From NCBI GenBank assembly GCA_024138025.1, contig JAMXBD010000811.1:248001-312000 (forward strand): DNA of 64,000 bases. The letters run 5' to 3'. The number at the start of each line of letters is the position of its first letter. Within the stretch, counting starts at the first letter, position 1. The notes below the pieces were generated by a model. It worked only from the letters and a program-made list of their open reading frames with translations. It searched no databases and had not been told where the DNA came from. Shown here piece by piece: positions 50,040-61,289 of the stretch. This stretch comes from Combretum micranthum (taxonomy: Eukaryota; Streptophyta; Magnoliopsida; Myrtales; Combretaceae). Position numbers and translations under genes: made by a program.

Positions 50040-50870
50040 TTCAATCTATTAATTTATAATTTTTTTCAAACTTTATATTAATATCATCTATTCATTTAAG
50101 TTTATTATCTTATAATGTTATTTTATTAGTTTTGTATTGTTATTTTTTTTTCATATTTTCAAGTGTTTTTTGTATATTTGATATTCTATAATATGTTATT
50201 TATTTTTTTATTAAACTTTAATTAGATCTGCTAATAATATAATTTTACAAAATTATATATTGCAAAAGGAAAATAAGAAAAAATAAAAACCATCTATCAA
50301 TACGTATCTCTAGTTAACAATTCATAAAATCAAGCCATAATTCATATTTATATAATATTTCCTAATTAAATTTCATAATATTCATTTTTAATAGCACCTA
50401 TAATTATTTTCTTTTAGTTCATCAAAAATTGAAGTTGCAGCAAGTTAGAGATATGTATAATTAAGGCCTTAAAAAATCTAATTAGTGCACTCACCCTAGC
50501 AATGTAAAAAAATAAAATTAAATTAATCACAGAGAATGACTAATAGACTTGATTTGATTATAATAGCATAAGTAGCAAACATGTTATCATACTCCCACAT
50601 ACTTTATTGTAATAAATAACGAATTTTTAAGGGATAGAAATGATCCACCTGCTTTCCCTTCTTGAATTTGTTACTAACATATAGTCTTTCTCTTCCATTT
50701 AGAAAAAAAAAAATCATAAACAAAATTTTAGATGAGGGAACTTATTAATGTTTTTTCCTTTTTTCATCCTTCTTTTTAGAGGAAAATTGATTAAATAATA
50801 GAAAGGCAAAGGTCAATGTGATCTGAGTAATTTTTATTTTTTTTCCTTTTTTTAGCTTCTTCTTAGAGGG
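50040..50870. repeat. Tandem duplication in CACTA interior, unit 1
   Basis: Shares ordered blocks with 50890-51710. Examples are CTAATAATATAATTTTACAA, AAGGCCTTAAAAAATCTA and GAATAATAGAA-like sequence near each end. Divergence by many substitutions indicates an old duplication. Confidence 0.8.
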
Positions 50871-50889
50871 AAATAAGACCATAGCTTTA

Positions 50890-51710
50890 TTATATTAATA
50901 ATTCTAATTATAGAATTTGGATAGTTGAATAAGTAATTGAGAGTTTTTACCCATTTTACTTTTTTTTTCTTTTTCCATATTTGCAAGAGCTTTTCCTATA
51001 TTTAATTCTATGTAATTTATTATTATTATTATGAAACTTTAATTAGATTTTCTAATAATATAATTTTACAAAATTATTTATTGCAAAGGAAAAAAAAAAG
51101 AATTGAAATCATTTGTTGACATATATCCTTTAGCTAACAACAATTTGTAAGATTGAATAACAGTTCAAATTTTTATTATATTTCCTAAATTGCATAATTT
51201 TTATTTTAAATAGCTTTTATAATTCTTTGCCTTTTGTTCATAACAATTGAATTTGTAGTGAGTTAGATGATATCGGTATAATTAAAGGCCTTAAAAAATC
51301 TACTTAGTACGTCCACCTTAATAATGGAAAAAAATAAAATTAATGATGGAGAATGACCAATAGTACTGATTTGAATAACGCAATAAATTTTAAAAAAGCT
51401 AAAATTCTTGTTTACTTTATTGAGATAAAGGACATAAGTTTAAAGGAATGAAATCATCCTACGCTCTTTCCTATTTAATATTGTTACTGACATATTTACA
51501 ATAGTCTTTATAAGATACACAATTTTAAATGAGGAAAATTATCCTCTGTAGAATTTTAAGAGAGGAAAATTATTCTACCCATGCTCAAAATCTTAAAAGG
51601 GAACTTATTAATTTTTTCCTTTCCTTTTTTTTTTTTTTTTTTGGCTTCTTCTTGGAGGGAAAGTAATTGAATAATAGAAGGGTAAGAGTCAATCCTTTAT
51701 CATATTAACA
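50890..51710. repeat. Tandem duplication in CACTA interior, unit 2
   Basis: Second unit, offset by roughly 0.83-0.87 kb from unit 1. It ends in a region with AGAGGGAAAATAATTGAATAATAG-like sequence (about 51655-51680). Confidence 0.8.
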
Positions 51711-52000
51711 ATTCCTCTTCTTAATGACCTTCTTTTGCAATTCTAAAATTTTGTTTATACGGCCATCAACAAATCCATAGAGTTGTTGAAATTATGAAAT
51801 GTAAGTATATTTTCTTGTTTTATCAATTTCTTTTATTATTTTCCATCTAGTTGTTCTACAATTTAGTATACTTAAGTGAAATAAAATTTCGTTCGTAGGA
51901 TTTTTTTTATAGCATTTTTCTTTAATGAGGTTGTTTATAACAATTAGTTAAACGCAATTCTTTATAATCATAATTTCTTTTGATTATATATATATATATA

Positions 52001-53050
52001 TGCATGTATTTCGTTATTAAAATTTCATCAATGATAGCACTTCATTATTATTTTTTTTTAGTATTATTCTAATATTTTTCTAACTTAATTTGATTAAAAA
52101 TATGCCTTGTAGCATGATAATCAGTAAGAGGAAGAGAATTACTCAAGTAAGTATTCCAACTCCATCACCACCAATAAATCAAATTTTTGTAGTATTCTTT
52201 TTTATATTAATTTTAATTATTTCATTTTTTTTTTTTTTTTTGCTCTTTGGTTGTTTCAAACATTTTTTGCAATAATGAAAAATAATCTTTTCCTCTTAAA
52301 TTGATATATATATATATATTACGATTTTTTTTCTTATTATTGAATCTTTAAGGAAAATAAAAAAAAGAAGAAGAAGATGGGGAGGAAAATGTAGAGGTTG
52401 ATGATGATGAGTCCCTTCAAATAAAACTTTACTTTGATAGGCATTATAAGAAGGATGACAGATGAACCCACCCACAAGCATAATAAAACTATGAAAGTAA
52501 TTGCACTCCGTGTAAGAAAATTAAATTTCTTTTGCAATTATACTATAATTATACCTAAATTAATTTTTGTGTTTACAACATAAAATTGATTTGTTTAGTA
52601 TAATAAATACTATTTTACTTGGATCATGATAATAATTTATTATTTCCTTTTAATTTATATTTTAGGTGGAAGAATTTGAATCAAGAAAGATGGATGATAA
52701 GCTCGAAGAAATGAATCATGAAAGTTTCAATATTTTCTAAGATATGGATGGATAATAAATAATCCCTTAGATGGGGTTGAACTCTTTTATATTTTAGTAG
52801 TAATCAATAACATTGATGTTTTTTGTTTTCCTATGGAATATTGTTCACTTGTTCCAATTTTGGATTATTTAATAACTTTTTATAATTTTATCAAAATATT
52901 GTTTTCTTCCAAAATGAGAAGAGTCATGTGCATTGTAACAAATATTGAATATTTATTTGGCTTATGATAATGAAGAAAATAATATATTTAAATCATCAAA
53001 ATGTAAAACTATATGATACCTAAATTTAAATCATACGTGAATTTTTAATA
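52001..53050. other. Possible degenerate gene fragments in CACTA element
   Basis: Scattered purine-rich segments (52120-52150, 52350-52520, 52665-52745) are separated by T-rich stretches that could be introns. They may be remains of the element's own gene or a captured host fragment. I cannot assign a protein. From 53050 rightwards the sequence becomes the subterminal repeat array. Confidence 0.3.
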
Positions 53051-53830
53051 ATAAAAATTTTCAACTTTAATCTAGTGACAAATTTTTCTTTTTATAACTA
53101 AAATTTTGAAAAAATGAATTATCACACCTTTTAATTAATGATAATAGTAAAATAATGAGAAAAACGTAACTCATAAAATAAATATTTTGAAAAAAATAAT
53201 TTTTTTAATGAAAAGATTTTATCACTAAGTTATTTCATCATAATATTTACTTTTGTGACAATATAGTTTTTCATTATTATTATTTTGAAAAACAATATTG
53301 ACATGGCAAACTATATATGACATTATTATTTTTGTCATAAAAAATAAACTATATTGAAATTTGTCACGTTATTACATATGTGATGGAATAGTTTTGTCAT
53401 TACAATAAAAAACATGATGAATGGAATTTACTCAATACAAACCATGTTACAAAAAAAAAAAAATTGTCACTAGTACATTAATGACAATTTTTTTTTTGTC
53501 ACAATTCAAACTTTTGTCATTATAAAACATATTATATACTTATAGTTTCTTAATCTATTTTGACAAAAATAAGCTTATTATGATGAAAAGAAAAACTGTT
53601 GGGACAAATTATTTTGTCACTAAATCATTTTTTGAGACAAAATGTCATCATCACAATAGGCATCATCATATTGTGAGAAAGAATATTTTTGTCATAATAT
53701 ATATTTATTTCGACACGCTTATTGTGACCAAGAGATTGATAATCAAAATTTGCCACAATAGATATTTTGTGAAATTTGCCATTTAAAGTGACAATTTAAT
53801 TTGTCGAAATAAGCCATATTTCTTATAGTG

Positions 53831-54260
53831 CGATCGAGTTCATGAGATTGGCTGAGTGAAATGATTTGAGAAAGAGTGAAGGTCAACAAGTGGCTAGATA
53901 TGTAGATTGGTTAAAGTTGCAAATTAGGGACAAATTTGGGGTGAATGTATTAAGGAGTTTGAATGAGGCGAAAAACATGGTGCTTAGGGCTGAGATGATG
54001 CTCCAGGATAAGAGTAGTCATATTAATGGGGGAAGTAGAAGATATGAGTTGAGGAGGCAAGCACTAGCAAATCCATGATTGAAAAAAATAAAGGTAATGA
54101 GAAGAAGTAGAATGTGAGTGGTAAAAAGATGGATGATAAAGCTGCTAATAAGAAACCCATTGAGGTTAAGGATGCTTAGAGGCAAAGTAATCCCTATGCT
54201 AAGCCTATTTTGGGTAAGTGTTATAGATGTAATCAACCGGGTCACCAATCAAATGAATGT
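53831..54260 (+). pseudogene. Gag segment 3 of 3 with CCHC zinc knuckle
   Basis: Resumes with EFMRLAE, then LRKSEGQQVARYVDWLK and LNEAKNMVLRAEMM, the end of the Gypsy capsid. A canonical zinc knuckle CYRCNQPGHQSNEC lies at 54217-54258. Two stops lie in this stretch. Confidence 0.8.
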
Positions 54261-54428
54261 CCTAATAAGAGAGGCATGAACATTATGAGGAGAGATGAGG
54301 AGATTTGTTGTGAACCTGATGGTGATGATGAGTATTATGAGGATGATGAGGAGGAGGTTGAGTAGACTTATGTGATTAGGAGGATGATGTTAACGCATAA
54401 GCAGAAGGATAACACTTAGCAATATCAA

Positions 54429-54920
54429 TTGTTTCATACCAGTTATATGATAAATGGGAAGGTGTTTGACCTTATTATTGATGGTGGAAATTGTGAAAAT
54501 ATCGCTAAAAGGGAAGTGGTGAAGCAGTTGGGGTTACCTGTGGAAACACATCCTAATCCATATACCATTGGATGGATTAAGGCAGCTGAGAGGATTGAGG
54601 TGAGGGAGAGATGTAGAGTGTTCTTTTCTATAGGCAAGTATCATGATGATGTCTACTATGATATTGTATACATGGATGCCAGTCAATTGTTATTTAGGAG
54701 ACCCTCAATTTGATGTGAATGCACAGCATGCAGGGAAGAAAAATGTGTACAGGTTGGAGAGAAGGGGTGTGAAGTATACATTGTTGCCCTTAAAGGTAGC
54801 AAATCATCCTAAGACCACTAAGGTGGAGGGACGCTCTTTTCTGACCGTTACATACTTAGAAAAAGAGATGGAGGAGGCTATGAATGAGTTCATAGTGGTT
54901 CTTGCACTTGCAGTGAAATA
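54429..54920 (+). pseudogene. Retropepsin-like protease
   Basis: The 54429-54713 block reads INGKVFDLIIDGGNCENIAK, then ETHPNPYTIGW and VYMDASQLLFRRP. This is the protease of a plant Gypsy lineage whose active site is often D-G-G or D-S-G. Here D-G-G lies at about 54480-54488. The reading continues in another frame at 54643-54921 (GDPQFDVNAQHAGKKNVY, then PLKVANHPK). Cleavage of Gag-Pol is the family role. Confidence 0.75.
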
Positions 54921-55035
54921 AATGATGACAATGGATGAAAGGTGTAGTAGTGAAGTACCTAAGGGTGTGAAAGAGGTATTGGAGGAATTTTAGGATGTGT
55001 TGTTAAATGATTTACCTGAGTAGTTACCACCTTTG

Positions 55036-55909
55036 AGGGATATTCAACACTAGATTGATCTGATGCCTGGGGTGAGTTTGCTTAATTTGCCTCACTACAG
55101 GATGAGCCCTAAGGAGACAAAGATCTTACAAGAGATAATCCAAGAGTTATTACAAGAGGGATTTATCAAAGATAATATGAGTCATTGTGTTATGCTTGCT
55201 TTATTGACTGCAAAGAAATATGGTAGCCGAAGGATGTATGTTGACAACAGGGTGATCAATAAGATAACCATTGGTTATAAATTCCTAATTGCTCGCTTAG
55301 AAGACATGTTACACAGGTTAAGTGAAGTAGTGGTGTTTTCCAAGCTTGACTTGAGGAGTGGCTATCATCAAATCAGAATCAAGCTTGAGGATGAGTGGAA
55401 GACCGCATTCAAAACGAAAGAAAGGTTATATGAATGGTTGGTAATGCTTTTTGGCCTTAGCAATGCACCTAGCACTCTTATGCAAGTCATGAACCAGATG
55501 TTGAAACCTTTTATTGGTAGATTTGTAGTGGTCTATTTAAATGACTTATTGATTTATAGTAGATTTGAAGATGAGCATATAGATCATTTAAGAAGTGTTT
55601 TGATTTTGCTGAGAGAATAAATTGTATGCTAATATGAAGAAATGCATTTTTATGTCAAAAAGGCTGTTATTTCTGGCGTTTCTTGTTAGTAGCGAGGGAA
55701 TAATTGTTGATGATGAGAAGGAGAGGGCTATCAGAGAATGGCCTATTCCAAAAATAATGACCACGTTGAGAAGCTTTCTAGGGTTAGCTAGTTTCTACAG
55801 GAGGTTCATCAAACACTTCAGTACTGTTGCTACTCGTTTAATTGAGTGTTTGAAGAAAGGAAAGTTTCAATGGGGAGAAGAAACTGAGACTAGTTTTGCC
55901 TTGTCATAA
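55036..55909 (+). pseudogene. Reverse transcriptase
   Basis: The 55063-55620 block is a 185-residue stretch with [35 protein letters not shown] (first catalytic Asp at residue 96) and [15 protein letters not shown]. The active site is [11 protein letters not shown], residues 158-161 YLND instead of YxDD, so the first paired Asp is Asn and polymerase activity would be lost. A stop then precedes the thumb-connection block at 55622-55909 ([16 protein letters not shown]). Confidence 0.85.
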
Positions 55910-55910
55910 G

Positions 55911-56345
55911 AGAAGTTATGTAATGCTCCTATGTTAGAACTTCCTGATTTTGATAAAATCTTTGAAGTTGATTGCGATGCTAGTGGGGTGGGCAATGGTG
56001 CTATGTTATCTCAAGAGAAGAGACCGGTCACTTTCTATGCAAAAAATTATGTGAAGCTAGGAGGAGCTTGTCGACTTATGATAAATAATTCTACTCCATA
56101 GTATGACACTAGGAGTTTGGGAGCATTATCTAGTAAGAAAGGAATTTATTCTATATTCTGACTGTGGAGCTTTTAAACATCTTAGTAGACAAACGAGGAT
56201 CAATAAGGATATGCATGCTAGGTAGATTCAATTTTTGCAAAGATATCCATTTAAATTGGTGCATAAATTTAGTGTGCAGAATAAGATAGCTGATGCCTTG
56301 AGAAGGAGAGCTGATTTGTTAGTCACCATGAGCACTGAGGTTATG
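55911..56345 (+). pseudogene. RNase H remnant
   Basis: Read across frames: [20 protein letters not shown] near 55940-56000, [12 protein letters not shown] near 56035, and VQNKIADALRRR near 56275-56310. The CDAS Asp and the final ADAL motif are present, but the frame shifts more than once. Confidence 0.7.
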
Positions 56346-56399
56346 GCTTTTGAATAGTTGAATGAGTGATATGCTGATGATGTTGACTTTAGTGATATA

Positions 56400-57185
56400 T
56401 GGCAGAAGTATACTACAAAAGAACCTTGTGGTGTTTATCACATCTTTGAGGGTTATCTGATGAAAGGGAATAAGTTGTGTATTCCTAAGTCATCTTTAAG
56501 GAAGAAATTGATTAGAGACCTACATGAAGGAGGGGATTATCAAGGCCTTTAGGTCTAGACAAAAATATTGCTATAGTGGTTGATACGTACTCTTGACCTC
56601 AGTTTAGGAGGGACATCACTAAGATCATGCGAAGGTGTTATATTTATTAGACATCCGAGGGCAGTCTCAGAATACTAAGTTGTACACAGCACTGCCAATG
56701 CCCAAGAATATCTAGGAGGACCTATCCATGGACATTTCCTAAGTTTGCCTTGTACCCAATAAGATGTTGACTCGGTTTTTGTAGTTGTTGATAGGTTCTC
56801 GAATATGGCTCATTTTATTCCTTACAGGAAGACTGTAGATGCCCAAGCCATTGCTATGTTGTTTTTTAGAGAGGTAGTACATCTACATGGAGTTCCCAGG
56901 TCTATCACATTAGATAGGAATAACAAGTTTCTTAACTATTTTTAGAAGATGCTTCGATACATGTTTAATTTATCACCGAATTATAGTAGTACAGCTCACC
57001 CTCAGACTAATGGGCAGACAAAGGTGATCAACAGGACTCTTGGCAACCTGATCAGAAGCATATGTGGAGAAAAGCCAAAACAGTGAGATGTGGCTATAGC
57101 CTAAGCTGAATTTGCCTACAACAATTATGTTCACTAGACAGCCGAGCAATCTCCATTTTCTATGATCTATACTAAGGTTCCATAA
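56400..57185 (+). pseudogene. Integrase remnant
   Basis: Segments of the zinc domain (LRKKLIRDLHEGG near 56500) and the core are visible: [14 protein letters not shown] near 56770-56825, [14 protein letters not shown] near 56890-56930, and [17 protein letters not shown] near 57005-57055. The third block has Lys where the catalytic Glu is expected (GQTEV), and several stops interrupt. Confidence 0.75.
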
Positions 57186-57189
57186 CATG

Positions 57190-57685
57190 CCCTAGACTTA
57201 ATCAAGCTTCCCAAAGGTTCTAAATTTGGTGCAGTAGCGACGAATTTAGCAGAGACTTGGCAGAATAAGATATCTCAGGTACGAATGAAGATAGAACAAT
57301 CTAATACTAAGTATAAGGCAACAGCAGATAGACATAAAAAAAGCTAGTATTTTTAGTGGGTGACCAGATGATGGTTTTTCTGTGAAGGGAGTAATTTCCA
57401 ATTGGGAAATTCAACAAGTTGCAGCTTAATAAGTATGGTCCATACCAAGTTGTGTAGAAGATCAATGACAACGCCTATGTGATTGGGCTTCCAAACAGCA
57501 TGGGCATATCGAAAACCTTCAATGTTGCTAATTTATTCCCATTCCACCAAGACAACTCATCATTGTATTCAGATGAGAACTCGGGGTTGAGCTCTTTGCA
57601 AGTGGAAGAGAATGATACAAACGAGCTAACAGAGGCATTTCTAAATAAGCAGGAGTTGTCAAAGAAGTTGAGAAGGAAGATATAA
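57190..57685 (+). pseudogene. Integrase C-terminal region
   Basis: After stops near 57400 an open block at 57479-57685 reads VIGLPNSMGISKTFNVANLF and ends LRRKI. This is the typical C-terminal strand region and tail. The frame runs about 75 bases into the 3' LTR before a stop. Confidence 0.7.
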
Positions 57686-58098
57686 AGCCGCCAAGAAGTA
57701 GCACAACCAACCTTGAATTCGGCCTGGAAGACGGCTTGAAAGCCGCTAGAAGCCCACCAGCGTTGGAGCAAAAAGCCGCCAACTTTGGGGTTTAAGCCGC
57801 CAGCCTTGGGCCGACCTTCAAGGTCTTCTAAGAGGAAATTTTTAAAGCTAGCTCCAAAGACGCCAGTTTTTACATTTAGGTCGCTGGCTTTCAACGTTTA
57901 GGCCGCCAGCTTTTTGCTAAGCTTTATTTAACCAACTTATTTTTTATTAATTAATTTTAGGGGTTCATGTAATAGTATATATATAGCCAAGATTCTATTT
58001 TTATTATTAGAACATCATTTTTTACATGTTAGAAACTCCATTTTGAGAGCTTTTTCACAGTAAAATTGCAACCTTTGCAATCTTTGATTCTTTGAAAT
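57610..58098 (+). repeat. 3' LTR of the nested-host Gypsy element, end missing
   Basis: Aligns with 43757-44170 up to GATTCTTTGAAAT. The final ~50 bp, including the CGCTGCA end of the 5' LTR, are replaced by unrelated sequence after 58098. No target duplication can therefore be tested. Confidence 0.75.
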
Positions 58099-58919
58099 TA
58101 TTAAAAAAGTTCCTTTCCTCTATATGGGAAAACAATAAAGATACCGCGTTAATCTTCAAGTAATTCGTTAAATGCGTTACCTCAGTTATGGAACACCACA
58201 CGCAAAATGGAAGTATCACAACAAAGGAATAACTTTTTTTTTTTTTGTTTTTTTTTTGAAGGGTCATTTTCAACATCCGCATACTTTGAAACAAGACTAG
58301 TTGACTTTTCTTCCAAATGCATGTTACCAGATCAACCGGGACACGTACATTTGCCTCGTTTTGCCTTTTGTCCTTGAATGGGGATGGTAAGATTTTATGC
58401 TAAAGATGCCAAAGAAAAAACGAAGAGTAAGGGCATGTCCTGTAGAAATTATTATTCAAATGTGTAAATTCAAAGATGACGGCACATAATGGGAATTCAA
58501 TAATTTATTCAACTTGTTACTTCAGTCAATGAACAGAACAATGATATTGATTATATACTCTGTGAAAGTAAATACGTAATAATGTTTTAATTTTCTTTAT
58601 CATTTAACATATATAAAAAAAATACACAGATATTTATTAACATTTCCCGTAGGAAAATATTAAACTTATAGAACTTACATAAAATAGTTGTTAAGAGCTA
58701 AAAAGAACAACTATTAAACCTTTACATAAATATGTACGTATATTTTCATAAATTATATGATTGCAATAGCAAATATATAAAATTCTTTTCGCAAGTTTCT
58801 TAAAGTATCAGTGATAATACAAGTTAGGTACAATATGCACGTCATCAATAAGTACCGATATTTTTTTAAATCGTATTTATGACTGAAAAGTGCACTAATG
58901 TAAAGTATATATTTTTTTG
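58099..58919. other. Intergenic DNA
   Basis: AT-rich sequence with poly-T tracts, for example 58230-58256. No gene recognised. Confidence 0.5.
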
Positions 58920-60061
58920 AAAATTCGTATACTGATTTTTTTTTTTAAATTTAAAGTATGGACATTTGTAAACTATTTGTTTTTTCTCTGTTAGTCGCAT
59001 TATTCTAGTCGGTCAAAAAATAAATAATAAAAGAACCATTCAAAAATGGATGTCCCCAAAACAAAACATTGCAAGTTTTTATTGTAGCCTTTACTATTGT
59101 ATTTGTTACAACCAAGGAAGATCGATACTTATGACAAATAATGGCAAAAGATATAAGAGAAGATTAAGAAATATTAAGACCAGGGAAAAAAGATTTCTGC
59201 GAAAAGAAGAAAAGCAAAATCTTACTAAAAAGAAAATACAAGTAATTTATAAAAGAAGAATTGTTCAAACCCATAACTCAAATACACCCAATCTCTCACT
59301 CTAAGAACAAGGACAATACAACTAATATTTATTGTTGTATAAATTTTTTATCACTCATGTTATTAAAACTATAAATAAAAGGACATATTTACAAAGTATC
59401 TCTAACATGATTTGGTAGTGATAATTGATAATAACATCACCATCTACCCTTCTACATATAAATATGTGGCATAAATTTAAACCACTTTACAATATTGGTG
59501 AAGGACACGGTACCTGGTTTCCAAGCTTTAATACTTGTAGCTTTTGTTCATGGAATGTTGGAAACCTTTCGATGTGCACCTTGAACTAATTAATTACCAG
59601 TATTAGAGTCCACCTTGTAATGTAACTTACATAATTTGACTGCCTTAACCAATGTTTCTTCATGGGCGTAAATATAGTATATTACTCGCAAATTATTGAA
59701 ATTAGATTAGATATTCATATGAATACGATTTAAAAATAATTAAATTGGTGTCACCGCTTCATTTTCATGAAATTTAAGTAGATAGGCTTATAAGCCTATT
59801 GCTTCATTCAAGTATCAACGTTTTTATGTTTTAGTTGAATTTAAATATTATCAATTTAAATAATAATAAAAGAAATAAATTAAGTTCAAATAAGCATAAT
59901 ACCATTTTAACTTAAGTTCAAACTATCAAATTTAAATTGAGTTCAAATTTTGAACTTTAAAACTAAGTTCAATCTTAAGTCTTAAAAGTTTCAAATCAAG
60001 TTTAATATTGGCTTCCCCAAAATTTAGATAATAAGGTAGTCTTCCATGCTTAGTGTTTTTA

Positions 60062-60082
60062 ATATATATATATATATATATA
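60062..60082. repeat. (TA)n microsatellite specific to copy B
   Basis: About ten TA units. The matching position of copy A (near 33850) has only a short CATATACATATAATTG. Confidence 0.85.
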
Positions 60083-61289
60083 ATTTTTATTAATATTATA
60101 TATGTATAATTGTTATTAATATTGTTTTCTTAAGAGAGGGAAGGGTTTTCAGACTTAGATTAAAGAATCCAATGGCACGATACACCGAATGGCTCCATAA
60201 AACCACCAGCTTATTGTTAAAGAGCTATCCAATTCTAGTGTTTATTAGATGTTTCTTTTAAATTTACAATAGATACAAGATATCGGCATGAAAACAAAAT
60301 TTTCCAATATCAAGGTATTGTTATGAAAATATTAAGATAATATAAGATTTAATTCGTAGCAACTTATGTGGAGGACTAAATTTTCATTAGACCAATCTCA
60401 TTATTAATTTACTATTAACCGATTATTAATTTGGATCTGATTTTTTGGATTAATGATAGGTACTATAAAGTTCTGCTTGTATCCTGAATGATATAGTAAA
60501 ATTTGATTTAGCATGCTCGAAATAAGAATTATTGCACCTTTCAATATGCTCTTAAGTTCTCTTAGCCAAATTTTGACATTCAACAAGGCAAGCTATTGAC
60601 CTTAAGTTCATAGCCTACACGTTAGAGGAGAATACCAAATAAGTAGCTCAATCCCATGGGTTGATCATCAACATGACCCAATTGATACCACCAAGCTAAG
60701 GAGTATAAATATTCATCTTGCTTCCTTATTTACACCTTCTTTGATGCTCTAAAATAAGAGCAATAGTGCAAAATCAAGAATTCTCTATTCTTAAAGACCA
60801 AATAGACCTAAAAATTAAAATGACTAAGACTAGTGATAAGAAAAATCCTTCACCTATCATGTGTTTGAACTGCTAAGACTACATGTCTCTTCTCATAGCT
60901 TTTCATGTCTCCTTATTAGGTGTCATTCACATGTTATAGCATAAGGCTCACATAGCTTTCATGTAACAATATTAATTAGAACCCACACCTAGACGTCACC
61001 ATAGGGTAGGTCCTATCAGTGATCCGCCTTAACTCGAACTAACAGTTTCACCTAGTTCAGGTAATAAAAATAAAAAAAAAATACTAAATATTAAAAGAAA
61101 TATGAACAAATATAAAATAGAGAAAAATAACTTATGCATCACTAGGATATTACTTCAAATGTGGGTTTCTAACCAATTTTAAGTTTACTTAATCCAACCA
61201 TCATCTCTTTTGACAAGTCATGCAATTTCAATAATAATAATAAAGAGATAAGAGAAGGAAAGCTTGCATCGTATTTAAAGTAGAGTTCG

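Larger units (their letters stand above)
49576..52000. other. Interior of CACTA element, non-coding
   Basis: AT-rich sequence with long poly-A/T runs and a tandem duplication (50040-51710). No transposase-like protein was recognised in any frame. Confidence 0.5.
46648..53830. mobile_element. CACTA (En/Spm) transposon, probably non-autonomous
   Basis: The right end read inwards is CACTATAAGAAATATGGC and the left end CATTATAAGAAATTTGCTAT, the characteristic CACTA terminal inverted repeat with one change in the left CACTA. Many TTTGTCA/TGACAAA words lie within 1 kb of both ends, as in CACTA subterminal arrays. The element spans 7.2 kb, of which 2.6 kb is a later solo LTR. I found no transposase domain; most of the interior is AT-rich with a tandem duplication. 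A 3-bp target duplication is not clear (GGC left, CGA right). Confidence 0.8.
43757..58098 (+). mobile_element. Ty3/Gypsy element with two insertions in gag
   Basis: Plus-strand element with matching LTRs at about 43757-44224 and 57610-58098, an initiator-Met primer site and a full gag-pro-RT-RNase H-integrase order. Its gag is split by a solo-LTR-like block (44626-46272) and by a CACTA transposon (46648-53830). Without these the element would be about 5.5 kb. The last ~50 bp of the 3' LTR are missing. The coding is degraded by stops. The lineage is a second Gypsy type, distinct from the other two families here by its protease and C-terminus. Confidence 0.85.

Noticed and set aside
54018..54637. 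Minus-strand frames opposite gag and protease.
   Set aside because: Shadows of the plus-strand retroelement coding sequence.
59050..59304. An 84-codon Lys/Arg-rich frame in copy B.
   Set aside because: It falls in a purine-rich insertion absent from copy A, with no family resemblance.
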